Assembly: GCF_030824435.1 (NCBI RefSeq)
Contig: NZ_JAVBXS010000042.1
Coordinates: forward strand, 1 to 51,186
Reading direction: 5' to 3'
Source of the DNA: Rheinheimera sp.
GTDB taxonomy: Bacteria; Pseudomonadota; Gammaproteobacteria; Enterobacterales; Alteromonadaceae
DNA: 51,186 nt
Shown: piece after piece, positions 26,438-34,470 of the stretch
Layout: the number at the start of each line of letters is the position of its first letter
Numbering within the stretch: the stretch's first letter is position 1
Notes under the pieces: generated by a model
What the model saw: the letters and a program-made list of their open reading frames with translations, nothing else
What the model was told of the DNA's origin: nothing
Databases searched by the model: none
Position numbers and translations under genes: made by a program

Positions 26438-27211
26438 ATGTCACAACTGAAGCTGGAAAAGCGGGGCCATACCGCACTGATTACCATCAGCAATCCACCT
26501 GCTAATACCTGGACCCGCGACACTCTGACGCAACTGCGTGACGCAGTGAAGTCGTTAGAACAAGACAACAATATTTATGCTTTGGTGATTACCGGTGAAG
26601 GGCAGAAGTTTTTTTCCGCTGGTGCTGATTTAAATCTGTTTGCTTCAGGTGACAAAGCCATAGCCTCTGATATGTCACGTATTTTTGGTGAAGCTTATGA
26701 AACTCTGTCGGCCTTTCGGGGTGTTTCTATTGCCGCTATTAACGGTTATGCCATGGGTGGTGGTTTAGAAGTGGCTTTGGCCTGTGATTTACGTATTGCC
26801 GAAGAGCAGGCGCAACTGGCGCTGCCGGAAGCCAAAGTAGGTTTATTACCTTGTGCCGGTGGTACCCAAAACCTGGCATGGCTGGTGGGTGAAGGTTGGG
26901 CTAAACGCATGATTTTATGTGGTGAGCGTATTGGCTCCGCCAAAGCTTTGCAAATTGGTCTGGTGGAAGAAGTGGTCGCTACTGGGTTGGCGCTTGAGAC
27001 AGCTTTATTGCTGGCCGATAAAGTGGCAGAGCAAAGCCCGCCCGCTGTGACCGCCTGTAAAAAACTGATCCAGCAAGGCCGTAGTGGCAGTATCACAGCA
27101 GCACTGCCGCTTGAGCGTGAGTTATTTGTTGGCCTGTTTGATACCAAAGACCAGGTGGAAGGTGTGTCGGCTTTCTTGCAAAAACGTAAAGCAAACTGGG
27201 TGAATGGCTGA
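26438..27211 (+). CDS. Enoyl-CoA hydratase, probably methacrylyl-CoA hydratase
   Basis: 257 residues of the crotonase family. The oxyanion segment is KFFSAGADLNLF, with both catalytic Glu positions kept (YAMGGGLEVALACDLRIA and LALPEAKVGLLP). It would add water to methacrylyl-CoA to give 3-hydroxyisobutyryl-CoA; hydration of tiglyl-CoA in isoleucine breakdown is equally possible by family. AAGAAGG precedes the ATG. Its TGA overlaps the next ATG by one base (TGATG), so the hydratase and hydrolase are translationally coupled. Confidence 0.88.
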   Translation: MSQLKLEKRGHTALITISNPPANTWTRDTLTQLRDAVKSLEQDNNIYALVITGEGQKFFSAGADLNLFASGDKAIASDMSRIFGEAYETLSAFRGVSIAAINGYAMGGGLEVALACDLRIAEEQAQLALPEAKVGLLPCAGGTQNLAWLVGEGWAKRMILCGERIGSAKALQIGLVEEVVATGLALETALLLADKVAEQSPPAVTACKKLIQQGRSGSITAALPLERELFVGLFDTKDQVEGVSAFLQKRKANWVNG

Positions 27212-28362
27212 TGACAGAAACAACTCAAGCTTCAGAAGCAGTGGTGCTGTTTAACACTATCATTGCCGACAACGGCAAACTGATTGGTGTTGCTACGCTG
27301 AACAGTGAAAAGTCGTTAAACGCCTTAAGTTTGCCGATGGTGGAGCTGTTGTTACCACAGCTTCTGGCCTGGAAAGAAGACACTCAAATTGCGATGGTGA
27401 TGCTGGAAGGTGCCGGCGATAAAGCCTTTTGTGCCGGTGGGGATATCCGCGATTTGTATCACAGTATGCGCAGTGAACCCGGCAGTTTTCAGCCTTATGT
27501 GCGGGATTTTTTCACCAAAGAATACAGTCTGGATTATCTTATTCACACTTTTGATAAACCTGTGCTGGTGTGGGGCAATGGTATTGTGATGGGCGGTGGC
27601 CTTGGTTTAATGGCCGGCGCGTCGCACCGTATTGTGACCAGCACGTCGCGTATTGCGATGCCGGAAATGGCGATTGGGTTGTATCCGGATGTTGGTGGCA
27701 GCTGGTTTTTAAACCGCATGCCTAAAGGTTGTGGTTTGTTTTTAGGCTTAACCGGTGCTTCTATTAATGCAGCTGACGCTAAACTGATTGATTTAGCTGA
27801 CCATTTTATTCCGCATGATAAAAAATCTTTAGTGATTGAAAAACTAAAAGCCATTCGTTGGGGCAATACGGTGGCTCTGAATCATCAGAAGTTGTCGGAT
27901 GAACTGTTGAACCTCGAAGAGCTGTCGCGTAATCAACAACCTGCCAGTCAAATCCGTTTACATCAGACTGCGATTGCGGCACTTGCCGATACAGCAGATT
28001 TAACCAGCGCCATGCAAGCTATTCTGGCTATTCAAGGGGACGACAGCTGGCTGAGCAAAGCCAAAGCCTCTTTGCAATACGGCAGCCCAATCACAGCGCA
28101 TATTGTGTATCGGTTGTTGCAGCTGGGCCAGTCAAAAATATTGGCGGACAGTTTCCGGCTGGAACTTTGCCTGAGCGTGCAATGTGGCAAGCTGGGTGAA
28201 TTTACCGAAGGCGTGCGGGCGCTGTTGATTGATAAAGATCAAAAGCCTAATTGGTTATATCCGGACGTGGCTTCAGTGCCACCGGCTGTGATTGATGAAT
28301 TATTCCGCTCACCATGGCCAGACAACGAACATCCGCTTTGTGAGCTTGGCAAAGTACATTAA
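27211..28362 (+). CDS. 3-hydroxyisobutyryl-CoA hydrolase
   Basis: 383 residues, longer than hydratases of the crotonase family, as usual for this hydrolase. Signature segments are AFCAGGDIRDLY (about 72-83), GNGIVMGGGLGLMAGASHRIV and MPEMAIGLYPDVGGSWFLNR, followed by a C-terminal extension of the 3-hydroxyisobutyryl-CoA hydrolase (ECH_2) type. It releases CoA from 3-hydroxyisobutyryl-CoA, leaving free 3-hydroxyisobutyrate for MmsB. This step limits build-up of the reactive methacrylyl-CoA. The preceding hydratase overlaps it by one base. Confidence 0.93.
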   Translation: MTETTQASEAVVLFNTIIADNGKLIGVATLNSEKSLNALSLPMVELLLPQLLAWKEDTQIAMVMLEGAGDKAFCAGGDIRDLYHSMRSEPGSFQPYVRDFFTKEYSLDYLIHTFDKPVLVWGNGIVMGGGLGLMAGASHRIVTSTSRIAMPEMAIGLYPDVGGSWFLNRMPKGCGLFLGLTGASINAADAKLIDLADHFIPHDKKSLVIEKLKAIRWGNTVALNHQKLSDELLNLEELSRNQQPASQIRLHQTAIAALADTADLTSAMQAILAIQGDDSWLSKAKASLQYGSPITAHIVYRLLQLGQSKILADSFRLELCLSVQCGKLGEFTEGVRALLIDKDQKPNWLYPDVASVPPAVIDELFRSPWPDNEHPLCELGKVH

Positions 28363-28424
28363 AGATAAGTCACAATGATTAAAGGTTGTTTGCAACAGCC
28401 TTGCTGCAGAACAAGGAAGCCGCC

Positions 28425-28469
28425 ACTTTTAATCACTGCACTTTTAATCACTGTACTTTTAATGATGGC
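28425..28469. repeat. 15-bp tandem repeat, three copies, upstream of mmsB
   Basis: ACTTTTAATCACTGC (28425-28439), ACTTTTAATCACTGT (28440-28454) and a diverged ACTTTTAATGATGGC (28455-28469) are head to tail in the 219-bp gap between the hydrolase gene and mmsB. An open frame through the array has no family features and no ribosome site. Confidence 0.85.
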
Positions 28470-28581
28470 GCTTTTTATCAAGGCATCAGCACTTCACAGT
28501 GTGGCTGCCAAAAACCAGACATTACCGGTTTGCAGAAGCTGCTAAAGCAGTCCGCCGGTTCAGAAAAAACGGGGAAATATC

Positions 28582-29469
28582 ATGGCGTTAGTTGCTTTTA
28601 TTGGTTTAGGAAATATGGGTGGCCCTATGGCCATCAATTTGCTCAAAGCCGGCCACCAGGTTCAGGCTTTTGATTTATCAAAAGACGCGCTGGCACAGGT
28701 GCAGGCTGAAGGTGCTGTGGTTGCAGCTTCGGCTTTGGATGCGGTTAAAGGTGCTGAGTTTATTATTTCAATGCTGCCTGCCGGTAAACATGTAGCCGGT
28801 TTATACCTGGGCGAGCAGGGTGTTGCCGGGCATATTGCCAAAAACGCTTTGGTGCTGGATTGTTCAACGATAGATGCCGCAACAGCGCGCAGTGTTGGTG
28901 CAGGTTTGGCGGCACAAGGCATAGCCTTTATTGATGCGCCGGTGTCCGGTGGTGTTGGCGGCGCCAAAGCCGGAACTCTGACTTTTATTGTTGGTGGCTC
29001 GGCACAAAATTTTGAACGCGCCAAAACAGTGCTGGAAGCTATGGGTAAAAACCTGTTCCACGCCGGTGATGTGGGCGCAGGTCAGGTGGCCAAAATCTGC
29101 AACAATATGCTGCTTTCTATTTTAATGGCAGGCACCAGTGAGGCTTTGCAGCTGGGTATCGACAACGGGCTGGATCCGAAAGTGTTGTCCGACATTATGC
29201 TGAAAAGCTCTGGCCGTAACTGGACTTTAGAGCTGTATAACCCTTGCCCTGATGTACAGCCCAATGTGCCGTCCAGCAATAATTATCAGGGTGGTTTTAT
29301 GGTGGATCTGATGGCCAAAGATTTAGGTCTTGCCGCTGAATGTGCCCAGCTTAGTCAGTCAGCAACGCCTATGGGTTCGCTGGCGCGCAATTTATATGTG
29401 ACCCATCAGCGTCATGGCAATGGCAAACTGGATTTTTCCAGTATTTTCCGCCTCTTTGCTAAAAAATAA
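28582..29469 (+). CDS. mmsB: 3-hydroxyisobutyrate dehydrogenase
   Basis: 295 residues. The Rossmann start is VAFIGLGNMGGPMAINLLKAGH (first 20 being the key GxGxMG region). The substrate motif DAPVSGGVGGAKAGTL (about 117-132) and the catalytic Lys in GQVAKICNNMLL (about 171) are present, and GGFMVDLMAKDLGLA lies near the C-terminus. It oxidises 3-hydroxyisobutyrate to methylmalonate semialdehyde with NAD+, feeding MmsA. The GGGG before the ATG is the ribosome site. Its location directly after the CoA hydrolase gene supports MmsB over other family members. Confidence 0.94.
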   Translation: MALVAFIGLGNMGGPMAINLLKAGHQVQAFDLSKDALAQVQAEGAVVAASALDAVKGAEFIISMLPAGKHVAGLYLGEQGVAGHIAKNALVLDCSTIDAATARSVGAGLAAQGIAFIDAPVSGGVGGAKAGTLTFIVGGSAQNFERAKTVLEAMGKNLFHAGDVGAGQVAKICNNMLLSILMAGTSEALQLGIDNGLDPKVLSDIMLKSSGRNWTLELYNPCPDVQPNVPSSNNYQGGFMVDLMAKDLGLAAECAQLSQSATPMGSLARNLYVTHQRHGNGKLDFSSIFRLFAKK

Positions 29470-29537
29470 AGCTTGGCAAAACAATATACACTGATAATAA
29501 AGCTTTGTATTTCAAAGCATTTTAATAAAGGTCGATT

Positions 29538-30296
29538 ATGAATTTACAAGGAAAAACTATTGTTATCACCGGTGGCGCTCAGGGCCTCGGCCTGGAGATG
29601 GCAAAAATGTGTGCAGCACAAGGTGCCCAACTGGCACTGATAGACATGAACGAAAGTCAGTTACAACAGGCGAAAACTGAACTGGGCAACCAGATAACAG
29701 TACGCACTTATATCGCCAATGTGGCAGTTGAAGCCGAAGTTGAAGCCACTTTTGCTGCTATTGATACCGATTTTGACGGTATTGATGGGCTGATTAACAA
29801 CGCCGGCATTTTGCGCGACGGTTTATTGCTGAAATTTAAAGACGGTGAGCTGCAAAGCAAAATGTCGTTACAGCAATTTCAGTCGGTGATTGATGTCAAC
29901 CTGACCGGGGTGTTTTTATGTGGCCGTGAAGCTGCAGCCAGCATGGTTAAACGTGGCCGTAAAGGTGTCATTATTAATATGTCCAGTGTGGCGCGCTCAG
30001 GCAATATGGGCCAGACCAACTACGCTGCTGCCAAAGCAGGTGTAGTTGCCATGACAGTGACCTGGGCCCGCGAGCTGGGTCGTTACGGCATTCGTGTGGG
30101 TGCTATTGCCCCTGGTGTTATTCGTACTGCCATGACAGATGCAATGAAACCAGAAGCCCGCGACCGTTTGGAAAAAATGAAACCTGTTGGCAGATTGGGC
30201 GAAGCCAGCGAAATTGCCCACACCGCAAAATACATTTTTGAAAACGATTTTTTCACCGGCCGTGTGGTGGAAATTGACGGTGGTATTTCGATGTAA
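29538..30296 (+). CDS. Short-chain dehydrogenase/reductase, probably a 3-hydroxyacyl-CoA type
   Basis: 252 residues of the classical SDR family. The cofactor motif is TGGAQGLG (about 11-18), followed by NNAG, the catalytic Ser in MSSVARSG, and YAAAK. Asp37 after the second strand (LALIDMNE) favours NAD+. A longer insert (LLKFKDGELQSKMSLQQF) follows NNAGILRDG. In this cluster it might oxidise 2-methyl-3-hydroxybutyryl-CoA (isoleucine pathway), giving the substrate for the thiolase; this is inferred from context. It is last in the plus block, followed by terminators. Confidence 0.82.
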   Translation: MNLQGKTIVITGGAQGLGLEMAKMCAAQGAQLALIDMNESQLQQAKTELGNQITVRTYIANVAVEAEVEATFAAIDTDFDGIDGLINNAGILRDGLLLKFKDGELQSKMSLQQFQSVIDVNLTGVFLCGREAAASMVKRGRKGVIINMSSVARSGNMGQTNYAAAKAGVVAMTVTWARELGRYGIRVGAIAPGVIRTAMTDAMKPEARDRLEKMKPVGRLGEASEIAHTAKYIFENDFFTGRVVEIDGGISM

Positions 30297-30320
30297 TGTC
30301 AGGCGTTTGCCGCTTGTTAT

Positions 30321-30345
30321 AAACCACATCCATCGGATGTGGTTT
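30321..30345 (+). promoter_or_regulatory. Perfect 11-bp hairpin after the SDR gene
   Basis: AAACCACATCC (30321-30331), loop ATC, GGATGTGGTTT (30335-30345). There is no T-run after it; it lies 25 bp past the SDR stop and 13 bp before a proper terminator. It may protect the mRNA 3' end. Confidence 0.65.
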
Positions 30346-30357
30346 GAAAGTGATAGT

Positions 30358-30386
30358 AAAAAGCCCGCATTAGAAGCGGGCTTTTT
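30358..30386 (+). terminator. Bidirectional-type terminator between the SDR gene and purC
   Basis: AAAAAGCCCGC (30356-30368 region) pairs with GCGGGCTTTTT (30376-30386) around a short loop. It lies between convergent genes and has runs on both sides, so it can end both transcripts. Confidence 0.9.
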
Positions 30387-30411
30387 ACTGTTTGGTTGCT
30401 GATAAATATAA

Positions 30412-31518
30412 CTAATCAATCAAACCATATTGCTGTTTCAGCACTTCGATAATTTCCGCTTTTGGATTGGCGGACAACTGAATTGTTTTACCAACAACCT
30501 TTTCTGCTATGCCCAAATAAGTACGGGAAATATCCATCATCACTGCCGTTGGTAAAGCATTATCGCGTGCCAAAGCTTCGCGCTCCGGCATGCGGTCTTT
30601 GTTCAGCAGAATATCCGGATCCGGGAAGTTATTTAATAACCACTGGCGGAAACCTTCTTTGGACTGCTCCACAATATGGCCGTCGCGCCAGGCAGCGCCG
30701 TCCCAAATGCGTGAGCTGTCTGGTGTGCCCACTTCGTCCATATAAATCAGTTTGTCTTTGCCATCGGCGCCTTTGACATAACCAAACTCAAATTTGGTAT
30801 CTACAAACATCTGATCAAGCGCGGCCAAAGCATCACTGATCACGCCAAAACCTTGTTTTAACAGCTTTTCATAGAGGTCGATATCTGACACCTGTTCAAA
30901 ACCAAAGGCTTTGCTGTGACGTTCAATATCAGCGCGGGAAATATTCACATCATCGGCTTCCGGTACACCGGCAAGGCCAGTCAGAATACCTTTGGTAGAA
31001 GGGGTAATTAAAATTTCCGGCAGTTTTTGGTCCTTCTGCAGACCTTCCGGCAAGGTGATACCACAAAATTCACGTTCACCTTTGCTATAAGCACGCCACA
31101 TAGAGCCGGTGATGTACTGGCGGGCAATAGCTTCAATTTTTACCGGGCGGGCTTTTTGCACTATCCACACCAGCGGGTGCGGAATATCCAGAATATGGCT
31201 GTCGGCCAAACCCTGTTGTTTAAACAACGAAAACCAATGGTTGGAGATGGCATTGAGCGCCGCACCTTTGCCTGGTACGCCGTTTAAGCCGTTTTCACCG
31301 TGCCAGATGCAGTCAAAAGCAGAAATACGGTCGCTGATCACCATAATAGCCAGTGGGGTGTCGGCGGCGACCGGATAATTTTTCTCTTTGATAAGCCGGG
31401 CGCTGTCAGCCGGCGTCAGCCAATACACACTGCGGACTTTGCCGGAGTGAACAGGTAAATGGGTACGAATTGGCAAGTCGTCATTAACCGCCAGAACCTG
31501 GGTTGCAAGAGTCATCAT
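30412..31518 (-). CDS. purC: Phosphoribosylaminoimidazole-succinocarboxamide synthase (long form)
   Basis: 368 residues from the ATG at 31518 (a GTG three bases upstream and a further ATG three bases downstream are alternatives; AGAAG precedes them). The SAICAR synthetase motifs are [38 protein letters not shown] and DTKFEFGYV. It ligates aspartate to CAIR using ATP in purine synthesis. The protein is much longer than the about 237-residue E. coli PurC and resembles the longer form found in some gammaproteobacteria and in yeast Ade1. It stands alone, opposite to its neighbours. Confidence 0.93.
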   Translation of the reverse strand: MMTLATQVLAVNDDLPIRTHLPVHSGKVRSVYWLTPADSARLIKEKNYPVAADTPLAIMVISDRISAFDCIWHGENGLNGVPGKGAALNAISNHWFSLFKQQGLADSHILDIPHPLVWIVQKARPVKIEAIARQYITGSMWRAYSKGEREFCGITLPEGLQKDQKLPEILITPSTKGILTGLAGVPEADDVNISRADIERHSKAFGFEQVSDIDLYEKLLKQGFGVISDALAALDQMFVDTKFEFGYVKGADGKDKLIYMDEVGTPDSSRIWDGAAWRDGHIVEQSKEGFRQWLLNNFPDPDILLNKDRMPEREALARDNALPTAVMMDISRTYLGIAEKVVGKTIQLSANPKAEIIEVLKQQYGLID

Positions 31519-31647
31519 CACATCTTCTGTTGCTGAAAAAAGGCGGGGCTAAGTCTAACAGAAAGCAAAGCGCAACAGAATCTGGCAGTACAGATAAAAT
31601 GGCTCTGGTATCATGGCTTTTTTATATCCGGAAGAAGGATTTATTTT

Positions 31648-32307
31648 GTGATGGCCGAGCTTTCCCCACCGGCAAGTTGTCCTTTATGCCTTGGCAAAGA
31701 CAACCATTTTTACCATCAGGATAAAAAGCGCAGCTATTTTCAGTGCCAACATTGCCAGCTGGTGTTTGCCGATGCCAACAGTCATTTAGCGGCGGACGCT
31801 GAAGTTGCTATTTACCAGCAACATGAAAATAACCCGCTGGATCAACGTTATCGGGCATTTTTAAATAAACTGGCGGCGCCTTTGCTGGAGAGGTTGGGCA
31901 ATAGCGGCTTAAGTGGCCTGGATTTTGGCTGTGGCCCTGGCCCGACTTTATCTTTGATGTTGCAGGAAGCAGGGCAAAAGATGGCAGTGTTTGACCCGTA
32001 TTTTGCCAATCAACCTGAAGTACTGACACAACAATATGATTTTATTTGTAGTACCGAAGCCATTGAGCATTTTTACCAACCGGTCAACGAATGGGCCTTG
32101 TGGTTAAAGCTATTAAAAACAAATGGTTGGCTTGGGTTGATGACAAAGCTGGCGCCTGTTCAAGCAGAGTTTGCTCTTTGGCATTATAAAAACGACCCGA
32201 CCCATGTATGTTTTTTTAGCCGTGATACCTTTTTATTTTTGGCCAACCGCGATGGTTTTAGCCTTGAATTTATTGGCAACGATGTGATTCTGTTGCAAAA
32301 AATATAA
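31648..32307 (+). CDS. Class I SAM-dependent methyltransferase with N-terminal zinc ribbon
   Basis: 219 residues. An N-terminal Cys-x2-Cys pair (CPLC) and a second pair (CQHC) about 25 residues later form a likely zinc ribbon. The SAM-binding motif is GLDFGCGPGPTLSL (about 91-104), followed by FDPYF and the post-motif CSTEAIEHFYQP. The fold is complete, but the substrate is unknown. Start is GTG at 31648 or ATG at 31651; GAAGAAGGA lies eight to eleven bases upstream. The gene begins 130 bp from divergent purC and leads a run of plus-strand genes. Confidence 0.82.
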   Translation: MMAELSPPASCPLCLGKDNHFYHQDKKRSYFQCQHCQLVFADANSHLAADAEVAIYQQHENNPLDQRYRAFLNKLAAPLLERLGNSGLSGLDFGCGPGPTLSLMLQEAGQKMAVFDPYFANQPEVLTQQYDFICSTEAIEHFYQPVNEWALWLKLLKTNGWLGLMTKLAPVQAEFALWHYKNDPTHVCFFSRDTFLFLANRDGFSLEFIGNDVILLQKI

Positions 32308-32328
32308 GCAGATAAGGACTGAGTTCAA

Positions 32329-33279
32329 ATGGATTTGCTACAACCACAATTGCTGATTTGGCTGCTGTTGGCTCTTGCCATCACGCTGGTTTTTTTGAGT
32401 CATGCAAAAGCAGCAGCTGCCAGTATGAGCACTCTTAACCTTCAGGCTGATGCTAAAACTGAGGTTAAAACGCGCGCTTTATGGTTGCGTTTTTCTGGGC
32501 AAAATAAGTTACGGCAGGCCAGCTGGTTGTTGCTTGTTGCGGCTTTAGCAATTGCTATTTTACTGGAGAGGCTGAAGCTCCCTACAGCGGTGCTCCTTGT
32601 GGCACTATTTAGCGGGGTGTTTTTACTAAAAGATGGTCAAAAACGCTGGCAAAAAGTTGTCCGCCATTCAGGGGTTATTTTGCTGTCACTGGCGCTGAGT
32701 CTGCACTTAGTACCAGGTTTTGATAACTGGCAGCTATTGAATCAGGTGCAGCTCAGTGCACAAAGCCGGCCTTTTTCGTTATATCTGAATCTGGATAAAC
32801 CGCTGGTATTTTTCCTGTTGTTATTACTGCTGCCTGATTTAACCGGCCGTTATCGTTTGAACTTCAGTGCAACTATCAAACTCTTATTGATAAGCCTGTT
32901 GGCTATTAGCGTTATTTCAGCTTTGGCGGTTCTTGCGGGTTTTGTGGCACTGGAGTGGAAGATACCGCATTGGTGGTGGTTATTTGCATGCAATAACCTG
33001 CTATTCACTTGTGTGGTGGAAGAAGCTTTTTTCCGAGGTTATTTGCAGCGCCTACTGAGCCAAAAAACCGGAGCTGTTGTTGCCATGGTGCTGGTGGCTT
33101 TGTTATTTGGTTTGGCGCATCTGGGCGGTGGTTGGCTTTATGCGCTGCTCGCGACAGGGGCTGGTTTGTTTTACGGTTACCTTTATTGGCGCAGTGGCAG
33201 TTTGCTGGTGGCCGTTGCCGGACATTTTATGGTGAATATAGTGCATTTATTTGTGCTGACTTATCCGGCGCTGCGCTAA
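32329..33279 (+). CDS. CPBP-family intramembrane glutamic protease
   Basis: 316 residues, about eight predicted membrane helices. The CPBP (Abi) motifs are present: EEAFFRGYLQRL (motif 1, about residue 228), FGLAH (motif 2) and HFMVN (motif 3). The family includes the Rce1-type CAAX proteases and bacteriocin-immunity or membrane-protein processing proteases. The bacterial role is mostly unknown. It starts 21 bp after the methyltransferase stop, behind AAGGA, and is probably in the same transcript. Confidence 0.88.
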   Translation: MDLLQPQLLIWLLLALAITLVFLSHAKAAAASMSTLNLQADAKTEVKTRALWLRFSGQNKLRQASWLLLVAALAIAILLERLKLPTAVLLVALFSGVFLLKDGQKRWQKVVRHSGVILLSLALSLHLVPGFDNWQLLNQVQLSAQSRPFSLYLNLDKPLVFFLLLLLLPDLTGRYRLNFSATIKLLLISLLAISVISALAVLAGFVALEWKIPHWWWLFACNNLLFTCVVEEAFFRGYLQRLLSQKTGAVVAMVLVALLFGLAHLGGGWLYALLATGAGLFYGYLYWRSGSLLVAVAGHFMVNIVHLFVLTYPALR

Positions 33280-33405
33280 AGCAGTTGTTTTATGTCTATT
33301 GGTTTTATCTACAAATATTGGCAAAGTGGTTGTCACGCTTGCCTTTTTTTCCGCTGACAGGCCATACTGCCAGTACAAAAATTCTACTTCATTCATTGAG
33401 GAGCC

Positions 33406-33849
33406 ATGATGCCATTAGCGCTGAAAAAAATTCTGGCTTTGTTAATAGGTCTGCTGGTCAGTATCGGCACTATAGCGCTGCTGGAACAGTTCAGTCATTG
33501 GCTTTATCCACCTGCATCAACACCAGATTGGCAAGATCCTTCCGCTGTCGCTGCTTATATGCAATCTCTGCCTGTGATGGCGTATTTGCTGGTACTGCTG
33601 GCCTGGTTCAGCGGTGTAGTTGCAGGCATTGTGGTGGCTACTTTATTGGTCAAAAGAGTCAGCCGTCTTTTTGTGGTGGTGATCACCGCTATGGTGTGGC
33701 TGGCGACGCTGGCCAATGTTTATCTCATTCCACATCCGCTTTGGGTATCAGTGACAGCATTGTTCTTGTTGCCTTTGGCCGGCTGGTTGACAGGCCGCTG
33801 GCTTCATCGTTGTTATCCGCACCACACTGAAACAGAAATTGTCGATTAA
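33406..33849 (+). CDS. Small integral membrane protein of unknown function
   Basis: 147 residues. Three or four hydrophobic helices are visible (ILALLIGLLVSIGTIALL, VMAYLLVLLAWFSGVVAGIV, LFVVVITAMVWLATLANVYL, VTALFLLPLAGWLTG). The short C-terminal tail ends HHTETEIVD and is probably cytosolic. GAGGAG lies immediately before two adjacent ATGs (33406 and 33409); spacing favours the second. I do not recognise the family. Overlapping longer open frames in the other phase (33009-33830) are shadows. Confidence 0.75.
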   Translation: MMPLALKKILALLIGLLVSIGTIALLEQFSHWLYPPASTPDWQDPSAVAAYMQSLPVMAYLLVLLAWFSGVVAGIVVATLLVKRVSRLFVVVITAMVWLATLANVYLIPHPLWVSVTALFLLPLAGWLTGRWLHRCYPHHTETEIVD

Positions 33850-33921
33850 TCAAAAAGTCCCAGCTGCCGCTATTGCGCCACAGCTGATGATTTTGTAGTT
33901 ATTTACTAAAAAGGGATCCTT

Positions 33922-34470
33922 ATGTCTGAACTGAATATTCTGGCGATATGCGGCAGTTTAAGAGCGAAGTCGCACAATTTAACCTTATTAAAATATGCAC
34001 AGGCAAATGCGCCGGCAGCAATGAAAATTACTATTGCCGATTTATCTGCTGTGCCTTTTTATAATGCCGATCTCACTGATAAACCTGCTGCTGTAGAGAA
34101 GTTACTGGCGCAATATGAAGCTGCTGATGGTTTTTTATTTGGTTGCCCGGAATATAACTATTCATTGGCGCCTGCGCTGAAAAACGCTCTGGACTGGGCG
34201 TCACGTGAACCGGACAACAGGTTGCTGGCAGGTAAAGCCGCCGCCATTATGGGCGCCGGTGGTGGCATGGGCACATCCAGAGCCCAATATCACCTGCGCC
34301 AGGTCGGGGTGTTTTTAGATTTGCATTTTGTTAATAAACCCGAAGTTTTTGCCAATGCTTTTGCCGGTACTTTTGATGGAGAAGGCGCATTAACTGATGA
34401 GCGGGTGCAAAAGTTGATCAGTCAACAACTACAGGCTCTGGCATTGTTGGTGCAAAATCTAAAAGGATGA
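33922..34470 (+). CDS. NAD(P)H-dependent FMN reductase family flavoprotein
   Basis: 182 residues of the flavodoxin-like NADPH-dependent FMN reductase/quinone reductase family. The FMN phosphate loop is CGSLRAKSHN (about 10-19), then PEYNYSLAPALKNALDWASR (about 76-95) and GAGGGMGTSRAQYHLR. Members reduce flavins, quinones, azo dyes or chromate in the cytoplasm. AAGGGATCC precedes the ATG. Its stop overlaps the start of the next gene by four bases (ATGA), so the two are coupled. Confidence 0.9.
   Translation: MSELNILAICGSLRAKSHNLTLLKYAQANAPAAMKITIADLSAVPFYNADLTDKPAAVEKLLAQYEAADGFLFGCPEYNYSLAPALKNALDWASREPDNRLLAGKAAAIMGAGGGMGTSRAQYHLRQVGVFLDLHFVNKPEVFANAFAGTFDGEGALTDERVQKLISQQLQALALLVQNLKG

Noticed and set aside
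28425-28469. CRISPR-like array
   Set aside because: The 15-bp units are directly adjacent with no spacers and there are no cas genes.
28386-28673. 95-codon frame over the 15-bp tandem repeat, entering mmsB out of frame
   Set aside because: Periodic translation (FNHCT repeats) comes from the repeat; no ribosome site and it overlaps mmsB in another phase.
33009-33830. 273-codon open frame on the plus strand overlapping the CPBP protease and the small membrane protein
   Set aside because: It is in another phase of two better supported genes and its translation is Arg/Cys/His-rich without domain features.
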